Assembly (NCBI GenBank): GCA_009778945.1
Contig: WRFF01000044.1
Span: forward strand, 1 to 11,891
Source of the DNA: Clostridiales bacterium
GTDB lineage: Bacteria > Bacillota > Clostridia > Peptostreptococcales > Anaerovoracaceae
Direction: 5' to 3'
DNA: 11,891 nt
This document shows positions 1-7,083 of the stretch, piece by piece. The stretch's first letter is position 1. The number at the start of each line of letters is the position of its first letter. A model generated the notes under the pieces. The model had not been told where the DNA came from. It searched no databases and was given only the letters and a program-made list of their open reading frames with translations. The translations under genes were made by a program, and so were the position numbers.

Positions 1-761
1 ACAATGCGCGTAAAATTGAAGCCGTTGTTTGTCCAGAAAGTCTTGTCTTCTATCGAGACCGCCGCGTTTACAAGGTTTGTCGGGATATCGTTGTAGTTTA
101 CAATCATGCGGTAATTGTCGCCCAGATAGATATCCTGCATCTCGCTGCCCTGATCGTCATAGATCGTGGAGACGCTCTTCAGGTCATCCTGTATCGTCGC
201 GGGATCATGTTTTGGAAGGTTATGGATGATATTGAATACATAAATGCCCGCGTAAGCGACAACCGCAATGATGAGAATAAGGATGGCGGAAAGAACGCCT
301 TTGAGAATTTTTTTCGGGAGGCGCTCCTTCTTGCGCCGCGCCCGCTGGATTTCCTTGCGCTCCCGTTTCTCGCGTTCCTTGCGTTCCGTACGGGTCTCGC
401 GCTTTGTCTGCTGCGTATTGGATGAGGCGCCGACTGCCGTCGTCGCAGCCGGGGCGGCCGCTTCCTCCGCGGATTCTTCCGTCGCGGTTGTTTCCTCTAC
501 GGTCGCTCCCGACACAGGTTCTTCTGCCGCGGCTGCTTCCGGTACAGGCTCTTTTGCCGCGATTGTTTCCGGTACAGCAGCTTCCGCTGCCGGCTTTTCC
601 GTTACGGGCGCGGCCGCTTTCCCTTTCTTCTCCGCGTATTTTTTGAATTCCGTGTCATCCGGCGCTGTCAAAGCATAGAAAAACAGCGAAGCATCCGCTT
701 CGGTTCTCCTTGATGTCCGTTTTTTTCGATCCCCCGGCTCTCTTGACTTTTTCTTTGCCAA
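1..761 (-). CDS. Class A penicillin-binding protein, N-terminal part (runs off left edge)
   Basis: The visible 253 residues are the start of a bifunctional peptidoglycan glycosyltransferase/transpeptidase anchored in the membrane. A basic, disordered cytoplasmic N-terminus (residues 1-154) has an Ala/Glu/Pro-rich stretch at about 46-113 and an Arg/Lys-rich stretch at 115-154. One transmembrane helix follows (about 155-177), then the beginning of the family 51 glycosyltransferase domain. The first glycosyltransferase motif is SIEDKTFWTNNGFNF. Glu238 is the expected catalytic acid, but the usual His of EDxxFxxHxG is Asn245. No ATG or GTG lies near the N-terminus. The frame is closed by a TAA at about 780-782, and the best start is TTG at 761, preceded by AGAGG at 6 nt. 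A promoter lies about 70 nt upstream. The rest of the glycosyltransferase domain and the transpeptidase domain lie outside the window. The family call is secure; the subtype is not. Confidence 0.88.
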   Translation of the reverse strand, partial: MAKKKSREPGDRKKRTSRRTEADASLFFYALTAPDDTEFKKYAEKKGKAAAPVTEKPAAEAAVPETIAAKEPVPEAAAAEEPVSGATVEETTATEESAEEAAAPAATTAVGASSNTQQTKRETRTERKEREKRERKEIQRARRKKERLPKKILKGVLSAILILIIAVVAYAGIYVFNIIHNLPKHDPATIQDDLKSVSTIYDDQGSEMQDIYLGDNYRMIVNYNDIPTNLVNAAVSIEDKTFWTNNGFNFTRI

Positions 762-767
762 TACTTT

Positions 768-772
768 CCTCT
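768..772 (-). promoter_or_regulatory. Ribosome-binding site that fixes a TTG start
   Basis: AGAGG read on the minus strand lies 6 nt before TTG at 761-759. An in-frame TAA sits just upstream and no ATG or GTG is available nearby, so this site supports TTG as the initiation codon of the penicillin-binding protein. Confidence 0.6.
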
Positions 773-831
773 TATTTCTTTATATTCTGCGGTAAAAACG
801 CTGAGAGTTTCTTCAACTCATACAGGTGTTC

Positions 832-860
832 AGTATATCAAAAAACGAGAGGCGTTTCAA
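832..860 (-). promoter_or_regulatory. Sigma-70/SigA-type promoter for the penicillin-binding protein gene
   Basis: On the minus strand TTGAAA (860-855) is followed by a 17-nt spacer and TATACT (837-832), one mismatch from consensus in each box. The predicted start of transcription near 825 gives a leader of about 65 nt before the TTG codon. It lies downstream of the etfA terminator, so the gene is transcribed separately from the etf operon. Confidence 0.75.
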
Positions 861-916
861 AAAATGAGCCTGAAATAAATTACCCCGGCAACAAGCAGCA
901 GGAACAAAGTGCCAAA

Positions 917-940
917 GAAGCCCCGCACCGGCGGGGCTTC
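917..940 (-). terminator. Intrinsic terminator of the bcd-etfB-etfA operon
   Basis: A perfect 10-bp stem (917-926 with 931-940) holds a 4-nt loop. The core is GCCCCGC/GCGGGGC. It lies 42 nt after the etfA stop. On the minus strand the stem is followed by TTTGG, so the U-tract is short. On the plus strand it is followed by CTTTTC, so it may work in both directions. Confidence 0.75.
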
Positions 941-982
941 CTTTTCATGTTCGTTATCCGGAAAATTTCGGGATGCCGCACG

Positions 983-2284
983 CTATTCCGCCGAGCGGTC
1001 GATGGTCGCTTCGTACAGATCGCCCGCCTTGTCCCATTCGGCGATGATTTCCGGGATCACCTTGAACAAATCGCCGACGATTCCATAATCCGCCACCTCG
1101 AAGATCGGCGCATCCGGGTCTTTATTGATTGCGACGATAATATCGCTCGTCTGCATTCCGGCGAGATGCTGAATCGCGCCCGAAATGCCGCAGGCGAAAT
1201 AGATTTTCGGTTTGACCGTCGTACCGGTCTGGCCCACCTGGTGCGAATGATCGATCCAGCCCGCGTCCACCGCCGCTCTCGAAGAGCCGACGACACCGCC
1301 GACCTTTGCCGCAAACGTACGGATGAGGTTGAAGCCGTCCGGGCCGCCGAGTCCGCGCCCGCCCGAGCAGATGATGTCCGCATCGGTCAGCGAGACGATC
1401 TCCTTCGTGCTTTTCACGATATCCATCACCTGCGTGCGGATATCGGACGCCTGGAGATGCGGCTGCACTTTCACTGTCTCGCCGGTCGCACCGGGCGCGC
1501 GTTCGCGCCGCGTCATGACGCCCGGGCGCACCGTCGCCATCTGCGGGCGCGTGTACGGCGTGATGATCGTCGCCATCAGGTTGCCGCCGAACGCCGGGCG
1601 CGTCTGTTTGAGCCCGTGGTCTTCCGACGCGGGGTCAAGATCGCTCGTATCCTGCGTCGTATATTTGTTCGCGTAATCGATATAGCTCGATGTCTTGATG
1701 TCGAGGCGCGTACAGTCCGCCGTCAGCCCTGTGCTGAGCCTGGCCGCCACACGCGGCGCAAGGTCGCGGCCGATATGCGTCGCGCCGAACAGTACAATTT
1801 CCGGCTTCTTTTCCTTGATAAGGTCCGCGAAGACCTTGGTATACCCGTCCGTTGTGAATTTCGCGAGCAGCGGGTCCTCCAGCACATATGCGCCGTCCGC
1901 GCCGTATTCGAAACAATCTTTGCAAAGCGGCTCCGTCTGCCCCGCGTCGCCGATCAGCACCGCGTAGACTTTTGTATCCGCGCCGATTTCACGCGCGAGC
2001 CTTCTGCCCTCGCCGATCAACTCCAGCGCCACATTCATGATCGCGCCGCCGCGCTGCTCAGCATATACCCAGACATGTTTGTAGACGGACAGATCAACCT
2101 CTTCCGTTTCAGCCTCTTCATCTATAATCGCGTCGAATTTACAGGCGGGTATACACTGCTTGCAATTCGTGCATTTTTCGTTGATGACCGCAATCTTATC
2201 CACCATATCGATGGCCTCGAAGGGGCAGGCGCGCACGCACAGCGTGCAGCCCTTGCAATTTTCATTGATTATTTTCACTGCCAT
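983..2284 (-). CDS. etfA: Electron transfer flavoprotein alpha subunit with N-terminal 2x[4Fe-4S] ferredoxin domain
   Basis: This 433-residue protein begins with a bacterial-type ferredoxin module. Cys10, Cys13, Cys16 and Cys20 form a CxxCxxCxxxCP motif, and Cys38, Cys41, Cys44 and Cys48 form a second, enough for two [4Fe-4S] clusters. A linker of about 20 acidic residues leads to the EtfA domain, which ends in the FAD-binding region with VGSSRAAVDAGW and the family signature GISGAIQH...IVAINKD. Ordinary EtfA lacks the iron-sulfur module. The fusion is known from CarE of the Acetobacterium woodii caffeyl-CoA reductase and from lactate-dehydrogenase-linked Etf. The expected role is to carry one electron branch from the EtfB flavin towards ferredoxin or the dehydrogenase; that is inferred from relatives. 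It lies 24 nt after etfB with its own AAGGAG site, is the last gene of the unit, and is followed by a terminator. Confidence 0.95.
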   Translation of the reverse strand: MAVKIINENCKGCTLCVRACPFEAIDMVDKIAVINEKCTNCKQCIPACKFDAIIDEEAETEEVDLSVYKHVWVYAEQRGGAIMNVALELIGEGRRLAREIGADTKVYAVLIGDAGQTEPLCKDCFEYGADGAYVLEDPLLAKFTTDGYTKVFADLIKEKKPEIVLFGATHIGRDLAPRVAARLSTGLTADCTRLDIKTSSYIDYANKYTTQDTSDLDPASEDHGLKQTRPAFGGNLMATIITPYTRPQMATVRPGVMTRRERAPGATGETVKVQPHLQASDIRTQVMDIVKSTKEIVSLTDADIICSGGRGLGGPDGFNLIRTFAAKVGGVVGSSRAAVDAGWIDHSHQVGQTGTTVKPKIYFACGISGAIQHLAGMQTSDIIVAINKDPDAPIFEVADYGIVGDLFKVIPEIIAEWDKAGDLYEATIDRSAE

Positions 2285-2308
2285 TTTCGTATCTCCTTTA
2301 GAACGGTA

Positions 2309-3112
2309 TCAGATCACGTGTTTCGTTTTGAGCCCGATGAGGAGTTTGTCCGCCTGCTCTTTTTCGGTATCTCCTTCGAGCATCTCTCCTTTGCCCTTCG
2401 GCGCCGGCGTGAACGAGCGGAATACCTTTGTAGGAGACGCGTCGAGCCCGACCTCTTTCTCCGTATCAACGCCGAGTTCCGCCGCGCCCCAGACCGGGAT
2501 ATCCCGGGCCGCCGCGTCCACGATGCCGCCGACCGACATATACCGCGGCGTGTTGAGTTCCTTGATCGCCGTCAACATGCAGGGCGTCCGGAGTTTGATG
2601 AGTTCATACCCGTCTTCGAGCGCCCGCTTGACAGTGATCTCCTTCCGGTCGTCCGAGATTTCAAAATCCGTCACATAAGTGACCTGCGGCAGTCCGAGCT
2701 TTTCCGCAATTTGCGGCCCGACCTGCGCCGTGTCGCCGTCAATCGCCTGCCGTCCCGCAAAGATCAAGTCAAAAGCGCCGATCTTTTCAATCGCGGCTGC
2801 GAGCGCGTTGCTCGTCGCCCACGTATCCGAACCGCCGAGCGCGCGGTCGGAGGCCAGTACCGCTTCGTCTGCGCCCATCGCGAGGCATTCGATCAGCATA
2901 TCTTTCGCCTGCGGCGGGCCCATCGTCACAACAGTGACCTTTGTATCCGGATATTTATCCCTGATCTTCAGCGCTTCTTCCAGCGCATTCGCGTCGTCAT
3001 GGTTGAGGATACTCGGGACGCCCTCGCGAATCAGCGTTTTTTTCACAGGGTCGATGCGAATCTCATTCGTGTCCGGCACCTGTTTTGCGCATACTATGAT
3101 TTGAAAAGCCAT
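2309..3112 (-). CDS. etfB: Electron transfer flavoprotein beta subunit
   Basis: This 267-residue EtfB starts MAFQIIVCAKQVPDTNEIR, with the KQVPDT segment seen in Clostridia-type Etf proteins, and continues with the GRQAIDGDTAQVGPQIA and DLIFAG motifs of the nucleotide-binding core. In this family EtfB binds the flavin that accepts hydride from NADH and, in bifurcating members, splits the electron pair. The frame is open upstream to 3358, but the start at 3112 is fixed by an AGGAGG site 5-6 nt before ATG and by the normal family length. It follows the acyl-CoA dehydrogenase by 11 nt and precedes etfA by 24 nt, so the three genes should be co-translated from one message. Whether this pair truly bifurcates cannot be decided by eye. 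Confidence 0.95.
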   Translation of the reverse strand: MAFQIIVCAKQVPDTNEIRIDPVKKTLIREGVPSILNHDDANALEEALKIRDKYPDTKVTVVTMGPPQAKDMLIECLAMGADEAVLASDRALGGSDTWATSNALAAAIEKIGAFDLIFAGRQAIDGDTAQVGPQIAEKLGLPQVTYVTDFEISDDRKEITVKRALEDGYELIKLRTPCMLTAIKELNTPRYMSVGGIVDAAARDIPVWGAAELGVDTEKEVGLDASPTKVFRSFTPAPKGKGEMLEGDTEKEQADKLLIGLKTKHVI

Positions 3113-3123
3113 TCTCGCACCTC

Positions 3124-4266
3124 CTATTTCCCAAACACCGAACCCGCAATGACAAGTTTTTGCGCTTCGGTCGTACCTTCGTAAATTTCCGTGATCTTCG
3201 CGTCGCGCATCATGCGCTCGACCGGGTAGTCTCTCGTATACCCGTAGCCGCCGTGAAGCTGTACGCATTTCGTTGTGACTTTCATGGCAAGTTCCGAACA
3301 GAAGTATTTGGCCATCGCCGCGTCCTTTCCGTACGGCAGATGCTGGTCTTTCGACCACGCCGCGCGATACAGGAGCATCCGCCCCGCGTCGATCTCCGTC
3401 GCGAGCTCCGCCATCACAAAGCGCAATGCATCCATATCCGCAAGCCGTTTGCCGAACTGTTTGCGCGCTTTCATATAATCGAGCGTCACGTCAAACGCGC
3501 CCTGCGCAATACCGAGCGCCTGCGCGCCGATGCCGATGCGCCCTCCGTCGAGCGTGGTCATCGCGACCTTAAAGCCGTCGCCCGGATTCCCGAGCATATT
3601 TTCCTTCGGCACCTTGATATCTTTGAAGACAAGCTCCGCCGTCGAACTGCCCTTGATGCCCATCTTGTCCTCGATCTTGCCGGTCGAAAACCCGTCCATG
3701 GATTTCTCGACGATAAAGGAAGAGATGCCGCGCGTCTTTTTCGATTTATCCGTCATCGCCATGATGCAGAAGGTGTCCGCCACACCGCCGTTCGTAATGA
3801 AAATTTTCGATCCGTTCAGGAGGTAATAGTCGCCCATATCCACAGCGCGCGTTTGCTGCCCCGCGGCGTCCGTGCCCGCATTCGGTTCCGTCAGCCCGAA
3901 AGCGCCGAGTTTTCTGCCGCTGCACAAATCCGGAAGATATTTCTTTTTCTGCTCCTCGGTTCCGTACTGGAAGATCGGCCATGCGCAGAGCGACGTATGC
4001 GCGGAGACGATGACGCCTGTCGTCGCACATACGCGGGAGAGTTCCTCCACCGCAATCGCGTAGGAAAGATTGTCGCCGCCCGCGCCTTCCCATTCCTTCG
4101 GGAACGGAATGCCGAGCATGCCGAGCTTGGCCATCTTCTCGACGTTCTCAGCCGGAAAGCGGTGTTCGTTGTCAACGTCGGCCGCAATCGGCTCTACTTC
4201 GTTTTTCGCAAATTCCCTGACCAGCTTCCTGACAAATTCCTGTTCCTTTGTCAAATTGAAATCCAT
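3124..4266 (-). CDS. bcd: Acyl-CoA dehydrogenase, butyryl-CoA dehydrogenase type
   Basis: This 380-residue FAD flavoprotein is predicted to interconvert a short-chain acyl-CoA and its 2-enoyl-CoA. It has the usual acyl-CoA dehydrogenase architecture: a helical N-terminal domain from MDFNLTKEQ, the middle beta domain with LTEPNAGTDAAG and IFITNGG, and a C-terminal helical domain with the catalytic-base motif EIYEGT, where Glu363 matches the base in MCAD. An in-frame ATG lies six bases earlier (4272), but AGGAGG is 1 nt from it and 7 nt from the ATG at 4266, so 4266 is preferred. It is the first gene of an operon with etfB and etfA. Butyryl-CoA is the usual guess, but the same gene order encodes caffeyl-CoA reductase CarC, so another enoyl-CoA is possible. 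No thl, crt or hbd gene is beside it. Confidence 0.93.
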   Translation of the reverse strand: MDFNLTKEQEFVRKLVREFAKNEVEPIAADVDNEHRFPAENVEKMAKLGMLGIPFPKEWEGAGGDNLSYAIAVEELSRVCATTGVIVSAHTSLCAWPIFQYGTEEQKKKYLPDLCSGRKLGAFGLTEPNAGTDAAGQQTRAVDMGDYYLLNGSKIFITNGGVADTFCIMAMTDKSKKTRGISSFIVEKSMDGFSTGKIEDKMGIKGSSTAELVFKDIKVPKENMLGNPGDGFKVAMTTLDGGRIGIGAQALGIAQGAFDVTLDYMKARKQFGKRLADMDALRFVMAELATEIDAGRMLLYRAAWSKDQHLPYGKDAAMAKYFCSELAMKVTTKCVQLHGGYGYTRDYPVERMMRDAKITEIYEGTTEAQKLVIAGSVFGK

Positions 4267-4273
4267 CTGCATA

Positions 4274-4279
4274 CCTCCT
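4274..4279 (-). promoter_or_regulatory. Ribosome-binding site that decides the bcd start
   Basis: AGGAGG on the minus strand lies 1 nt before the upstream ATG (4272) and 7 nt before the second ATG (4266). The spacing favours the second, giving the MDFNL N-terminus typical of this family. Confidence 0.75.
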
Positions 4280-4341
4280 GTGTAAAGGAAACCCCCGAAT
4301 TGATCGGCAACACTTCCTTAGAATAGATAATATCAATTCAT

Positions 4342-4370
4342 ATAATACCGCGCCTGCGAATTTGATACAA
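4342..4370 (-). promoter_or_regulatory. Sigma-70/SigA-type promoter for bcd-etfB-etfA
   Basis: TTGTAT (4370-4365), a 17-nt spacer and TATTAT (4347-4342) read on the minus strand. Transcription is expected near 4335, leaving about 70 nt of leader. It lies between the terminator of the preceding unit and bcd. No clear Rex operator (TTGTGA-type palindrome) was seen next to it. Confidence 0.65.
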
Positions 4371-4404
4371 GGCGTTTTTTATAAATGGGAATCATCTGAA
4401 AATT

Positions 4405-4434
4405 AAAAACGCCCAACGGACAGCGGGGCGTTTT
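4405..4434 (-). terminator. Intrinsic terminator of the DUF2975-HTH-DUF4173 unit
   Basis: A 9-bp stem AAAACGCCC/GGGCGTTTT (4406-4414 with 4426-4434) has an 11-nt loop. On the minus strand it is followed by TTTTTAATTTT. It lies about 23 nt after the stop of the DUF4173-type gene and insulates the bcd operon promoter. Confidence 0.8.
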
Positions 4435-4457
4435 GACACAATATTTAATCAGTTTTA

Positions 4458-6296
4458 TCAACCTTGATTTGCGTTCTCAAAACGTTCTGCGGCGGCGGCG
4501 GAAACGAGGTTGCGGCCCATATAGGGCACGTCCTTCGCAGCTTCCGGCGAAATTTCGTAGATCGTGAACCGGGAGAGATAATCATTGTAGTCGGATCGGT
4601 ATTCGTCGTAGGCGGAGCCGTAATTGTAGCTGCCGCCGTAGTTATTGGAACTGTCACCGTAACTGCCGCTGCCGGAATAAAGCGCATTGTTTCCTGCAAA
4701 ATAGTCCCGCAGCGCATCCCGTACATCGGGATCCGGGGCCTCGGCCGCAAGCTGTTCCATATAGGGCAAACGCGCGTCGTTCAGATTGGAGAGCATTACG
4801 AGATCAATCCGGCCTATGCGCCCGTTCAAATAGTTTTCTACATTGTATTTCGCGACAAGCCCGTCGGTATTCGCGAGAAAGAGCACGAGCGCCAGTCCCG
4901 TAACGGCAACGACGATCGGCTTTCCGGCATTGAACGGGCGGATATGCCATGCAAGCAGGAAGGCGAAGACGAAGAGAAGCAGGATCATGAACCAGAACGT
5001 ATAGACGCGGTTTCGCGTCAGTCCGTATTCGCCGATATAGAGCAGCATCTTGCTCATGGCGGTGACGACGAGCAGAATCGTAAGGCCCGACAGCACGCCG
5101 CCGAAAAAGCGGAGCCGTTTCGGATGCTCGCCCGCGGCGCGCCGCGCGAACCACCAGACAAAGGCGAGGATGGCAAGGTTGATCGCGGCGACGCCGCAGA
5201 GCTCAAAGAAGCCGCGGCGCGCATACTCCGCGTAGCTGTATGCGTCCGGCAGTTGGCCGAAAAACGCGGAGAACAGATAGCTTCCCATCGCGATGAAGAA
5301 GAGGACGTAGATCACACAAAAAACCAACAGGGGCGCGTTCACCGCCACCGTCGGTATGCGGTGCGCTCCGGCGATCGACGCGGAGAGCCCTGTTTTTTTG
5401 ATCTCATTCGTATGGCGTTTATGCGCATTGCCGTAGAGCGCGCCGTAGAGGTAACAGGCGATCGGGATGCCGAGAAGGATCTCCCAGACATAGTGCCAGA
5501 TGTTTTCGAGCCGCAGCGCGTCCGCAATATGGCGCATAAGTTCTGCGAAGCCCTCGTCCGCGCGCATCAGCAGGACGATAACCGCCGCGAGGACCGGCAG
5601 GCAGATAATGACGCCGACCAGTCCGATCATAAAACGTTTGCTGCGTTCCCTGTCCCGCGAATTTTTCCGCAGGCTGGCAAAAAGTGCCGTGAAATTGGAA
5701 AAGGCTACGACAAAGAGTTGATTGATCCCGTCGAAAAACACGAACCCCGACAGCTTCCCGGAAACGCCCGTGCCGCAGGAAACGCTGAGCCAGACCATAT
5801 AACTCGCCGCCACAAAGACGCACAGCCCGAAATAGATCGCCGTCCCCGGATAGAGCAGGAAGGGAAGCGCGCCGCAGACCGTGACCGCGAGCCAGGCGAG
5901 GCTCGCCTTTGTCTGGCGGATCCCCTTCCGGTACAGATAAACCAGCGTCACGCCGCAGAGCGTGAAGAGAAAGAGTGAAATACCGAGCCCCGACGAAACA
6001 TATCCATTGGCGCTTTCGACGAATTTCGGCGCGATCCATTCCCAGAACAAAAAACCGAGCACGAGCAAAACGCCGGCGAAAGCCGCGTCCCCTTTCCCAA
6101 ACGCATAGGGATGCCGGACCGGCGGCGCCGGCGGGCGGATCGGCTGCATAGGTGCTTGGGGATAGCCCGGCTGCACGGGCGCTCGAGGGTAGCCCGGCTG
6201 CATGGGCGGCGCAGGTTGGTAGACCGGCTGTGGATAGTCACTCTGTGCGTATGGGGTTTGGGGATCGCCTGATTGCGGTGTCCGTTGATCATCCAT
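4458..6296 (-). CDS. DUF4173/DUF4153-type polytopic membrane protein with low-complexity termini
   Basis: This 612-residue membrane protein has three parts. The cytoplasmic-looking N-terminus (residues 1 to about 70) is rich in Pro, Gln and Tyr and carries an approximate 9-residue repeat of the form APxQPGYPx. About ten hydrophobic segments follow, with the family-like stretch SYAEYARRGFFELCGVAAIN and the later RVYTFWFMILL. The C-terminal region after the last helix includes a Gly/Ser/Tyr/Asn tail (GSGSYGDSSNNYGGSYNYGS). The start at 6296 follows AGGAGGAG at a normal distance; the open frame continues further upstream but overlaps the regulator gene. Only one base separates it from the regulator stop, so translation is probably coupled. 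No biochemical function is known for this family, and none is claimed here. It ends the operon and is followed by a terminator. The family call rests on remembered motifs. Confidence 0.85.
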   Translation of the reverse strand: MDDQRTPQSGDPQTPYAQSDYPQPVYQPAPPMQPGYPRAPVQPGYPQAPMQPIRPPAPPVRHPYAFGKGDAAFAGVLLVLGFLFWEWIAPKFVESANGYVSSGLGISLFLFTLCGVTLVYLYRKGIRQTKASLAWLAVTVCGALPFLLYPGTAIYFGLCVFVAASYMVWLSVSCGTGVSGKLSGFVFFDGINQLFVVAFSNFTALFASLRKNSRDRERSKRFMIGLVGVIICLPVLAAVIVLLMRADEGFAELMRHIADALRLENIWHYVWEILLGIPIACYLYGALYGNAHKRHTNEIKKTGLSASIAGAHRIPTVAVNAPLLVFCVIYVLFFIAMGSYLFSAFFGQLPDAYSYAEYARRGFFELCGVAAINLAILAFVWWFARRAAGEHPKRLRFFGGVLSGLTILLVVTAMSKMLLYIGEYGLTRNRVYTFWFMILLLFVFAFLLAWHIRPFNAGKPIVVAVTGLALVLFLANTDGLVAKYNVENYLNGRIGRIDLVMLSNLNDARLPYMEQLAAEAPDPDVRDALRDYFAGNNALYSGSGSYGDSSNNYGGSYNYGSAYDEYRSDYNDYLSRFTIYEISPEAAKDVPYMGRNLVSAAAAERFENANQG

Positions 6297-6297
6297 T

Positions 6298-6537
6298 TCA
6301 AACTCCTCCTGTTTTCTTTGATGTGCCTTCTGTCTTACTGTCAAACTCCAGCAGGTCCCCCGGCTGACAGTCCAGCGCCTCACAAAGCGCCTCCAGGGTC
6401 GAAAAGCGGATTGCCTTCGCTTTGTTGTTTTTCAGGATGGACAGATTCGCGGGCGTGATGCCTACGCGCGCGGCGAGATCGCCCGCGGATACGCGCCGCT
6501 TCGCCATCATGATATCCAGATTGACCAAAATACGCAT
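6298..6537 (-). CDS. YozG-like Xre/Cro-C1 family transcriptional regulator
   Basis: This 79-residue protein is little more than one helix-turn-helix. It opens MRILVNLDIMMAKRRVSAGD, with the HTH at about residues 17-40 (DLAARVGITPANLSILKNNK), followed by the family tail AIRFSTLEALCEALDCQPGDLLEF. Proteins of this type are typically encoded beside DUF2975 membrane proteins, as here, and are presumed DNA-binding regulators of their own operon. The start is supported by AGGAGG about 5 nt before ATG. It begins 9 nt after the DUF2975 stop and ends 1 nt before the DUF4173-type start, a layout that points to a co-translated three-gene module. No signal-sensing domain is visible, so any input probably comes from a membrane partner. 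That last point is inference. Confidence 0.93.
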   Translation of the reverse strand: MRILVNLDIMMAKRRVSAGDLAARVGITPANLSILKNNKAKAIRFSTLEALCEALDCQPGDLLEFDSKTEGTSKKTGGV

Positions 6538-6546
6538 CGCCGCCTC

Positions 6547-7008
6547 CTATATGGTTAAATCCTGCTCTTCTTTGAGCAGGCGGGCGGCTTCGATGACATT
6601 TTTGATGACACGCAGCAGCAGAAAGAAAAAACCTGCGGCGAGCGCGATGGTAAGGAGCGCCGGCGTAACCACCTCGAAAAACGCCGTGAGAATCAAGATT
6701 GCGAAAACCGCGAAACTGCACCACGCGATGACGCGCAAACGCATCACGTTTGAGGTGGTAAATACCTTCTCCCGCCGGATATCATGCAATAACGCAAGCA
6801 AAAATACCAATGAGACCATCACCGCCGCGCAGCACCCGTAAAAAGCCGGAAGCGCCCGGGTCAAAAGCGCCGCGTTCGTAAGAATCGATTCCGGGTACGG
6901 AAACCACTTCGGCGCGCTCGGCAGGAAAATTGCGAAGCAGATCACTGCCGCAACCGCCACCCAAGTGCATACGATGGACAAAACCACCGAACGTCTTTGA
7001 TTCCACAT
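6547..7008 (-). CDS. DUF2975 family membrane protein
   Basis: This 153-residue protein has four predicted transmembrane segments at about residues 8-28, 45-70, 88-110 and 114-134. It ends in the sequence RLLKEEQDLTI, which matches the conserved KEExDLTI end of DUF2975 proteins. The function of the family is unknown. Its regular partner is a YozG-like HTH regulator, encoded immediately downstream here. It is the first gene of the unit, preceded by a GGAGAGG site and a near-consensus promoter with a leader of only about 25 nt. A role in sensing or in sequestering the regulator at the membrane is plausible but has no direct evidence in the sequence. Confidence 0.9.
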   Translation of the reverse strand: MWNQRRSVVLSIVCTWVAVAAVICFAIFLPSAPKWFPYPESILTNAALLTRALPAFYGCCAAVMVSLVFLLALLHDIRREKVFTTSNVMRLRVIAWCSFAVFAILILTAFFEVVTPALLTIALAAGFFFLLLRVIKNVIEAARLLKEEQDLTI

Positions 7009-7039
7009 AATAATTCCTCTCCTTTCAATTTATAGAGAG

Positions 7040-7068
7040 AAGATATCATGGAAGAAATCGTTTGTCAA
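7040..7068 (-). promoter_or_regulatory. Near-consensus promoter for the DUF2975-HTH-DUF4173 unit
   Basis: On the minus strand consensus TTGACA (7068-7063), a 17-nt spacer and TATCTT (7045-7040). Transcription should start near 7033. The -35 box is overlapped by a short AT-rich inverted repeat at 7067-7083, described separately. Confidence 0.8.
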
Positions 7069-7083
7069 CAATTTTTTATTGTT
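7067..7083. promoter_or_regulatory. Candidate operator: AACAAT-N5-ATTGTT inverted repeat over the -35 box
   Basis: Six-base perfect arms flank an A5 spacer. The right arm overlaps the TTGACA box. A short palindrome at this place would suit an Xre-type dimer such as the regulator two genes downstream. The region is AT-rich, so chance occurrence is quite possible. Confidence 0.3.

Noticed and set aside
268..678. 136-codon Ala/Ser/Val-rich plus-strand frame
   Set aside because: It is the complement of the Ala/Glu/Pro-rich arm of the penicillin-binding protein.
710..3184. 824-codon open frame on the plus strand
   Set aside because: It is antisense to etfA and etfB, is packed with Arg, His and Asp as mirror frames of GC-rich genes are, has no domain I recognise, and opens with no proper ribosome-binding site.
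4272..4272. Upstream ATG as the bcd start
   Set aside because: It is 1 nt from AGGAGG; the next ATG six bases later has normal 7-nt spacing and the family N-terminus.
3160..4326. 388-codon plus-strand frame
   Set aside because: It is the mirror of bcd, with the same Arg/His-rich composition and no family resemblance.
4464..5978. 504-codon plus-strand frame
   Set aside because: It is the mirror of the DUF4173-type gene; hydrophilic, Arg/Glu/Asp-rich and without motifs.
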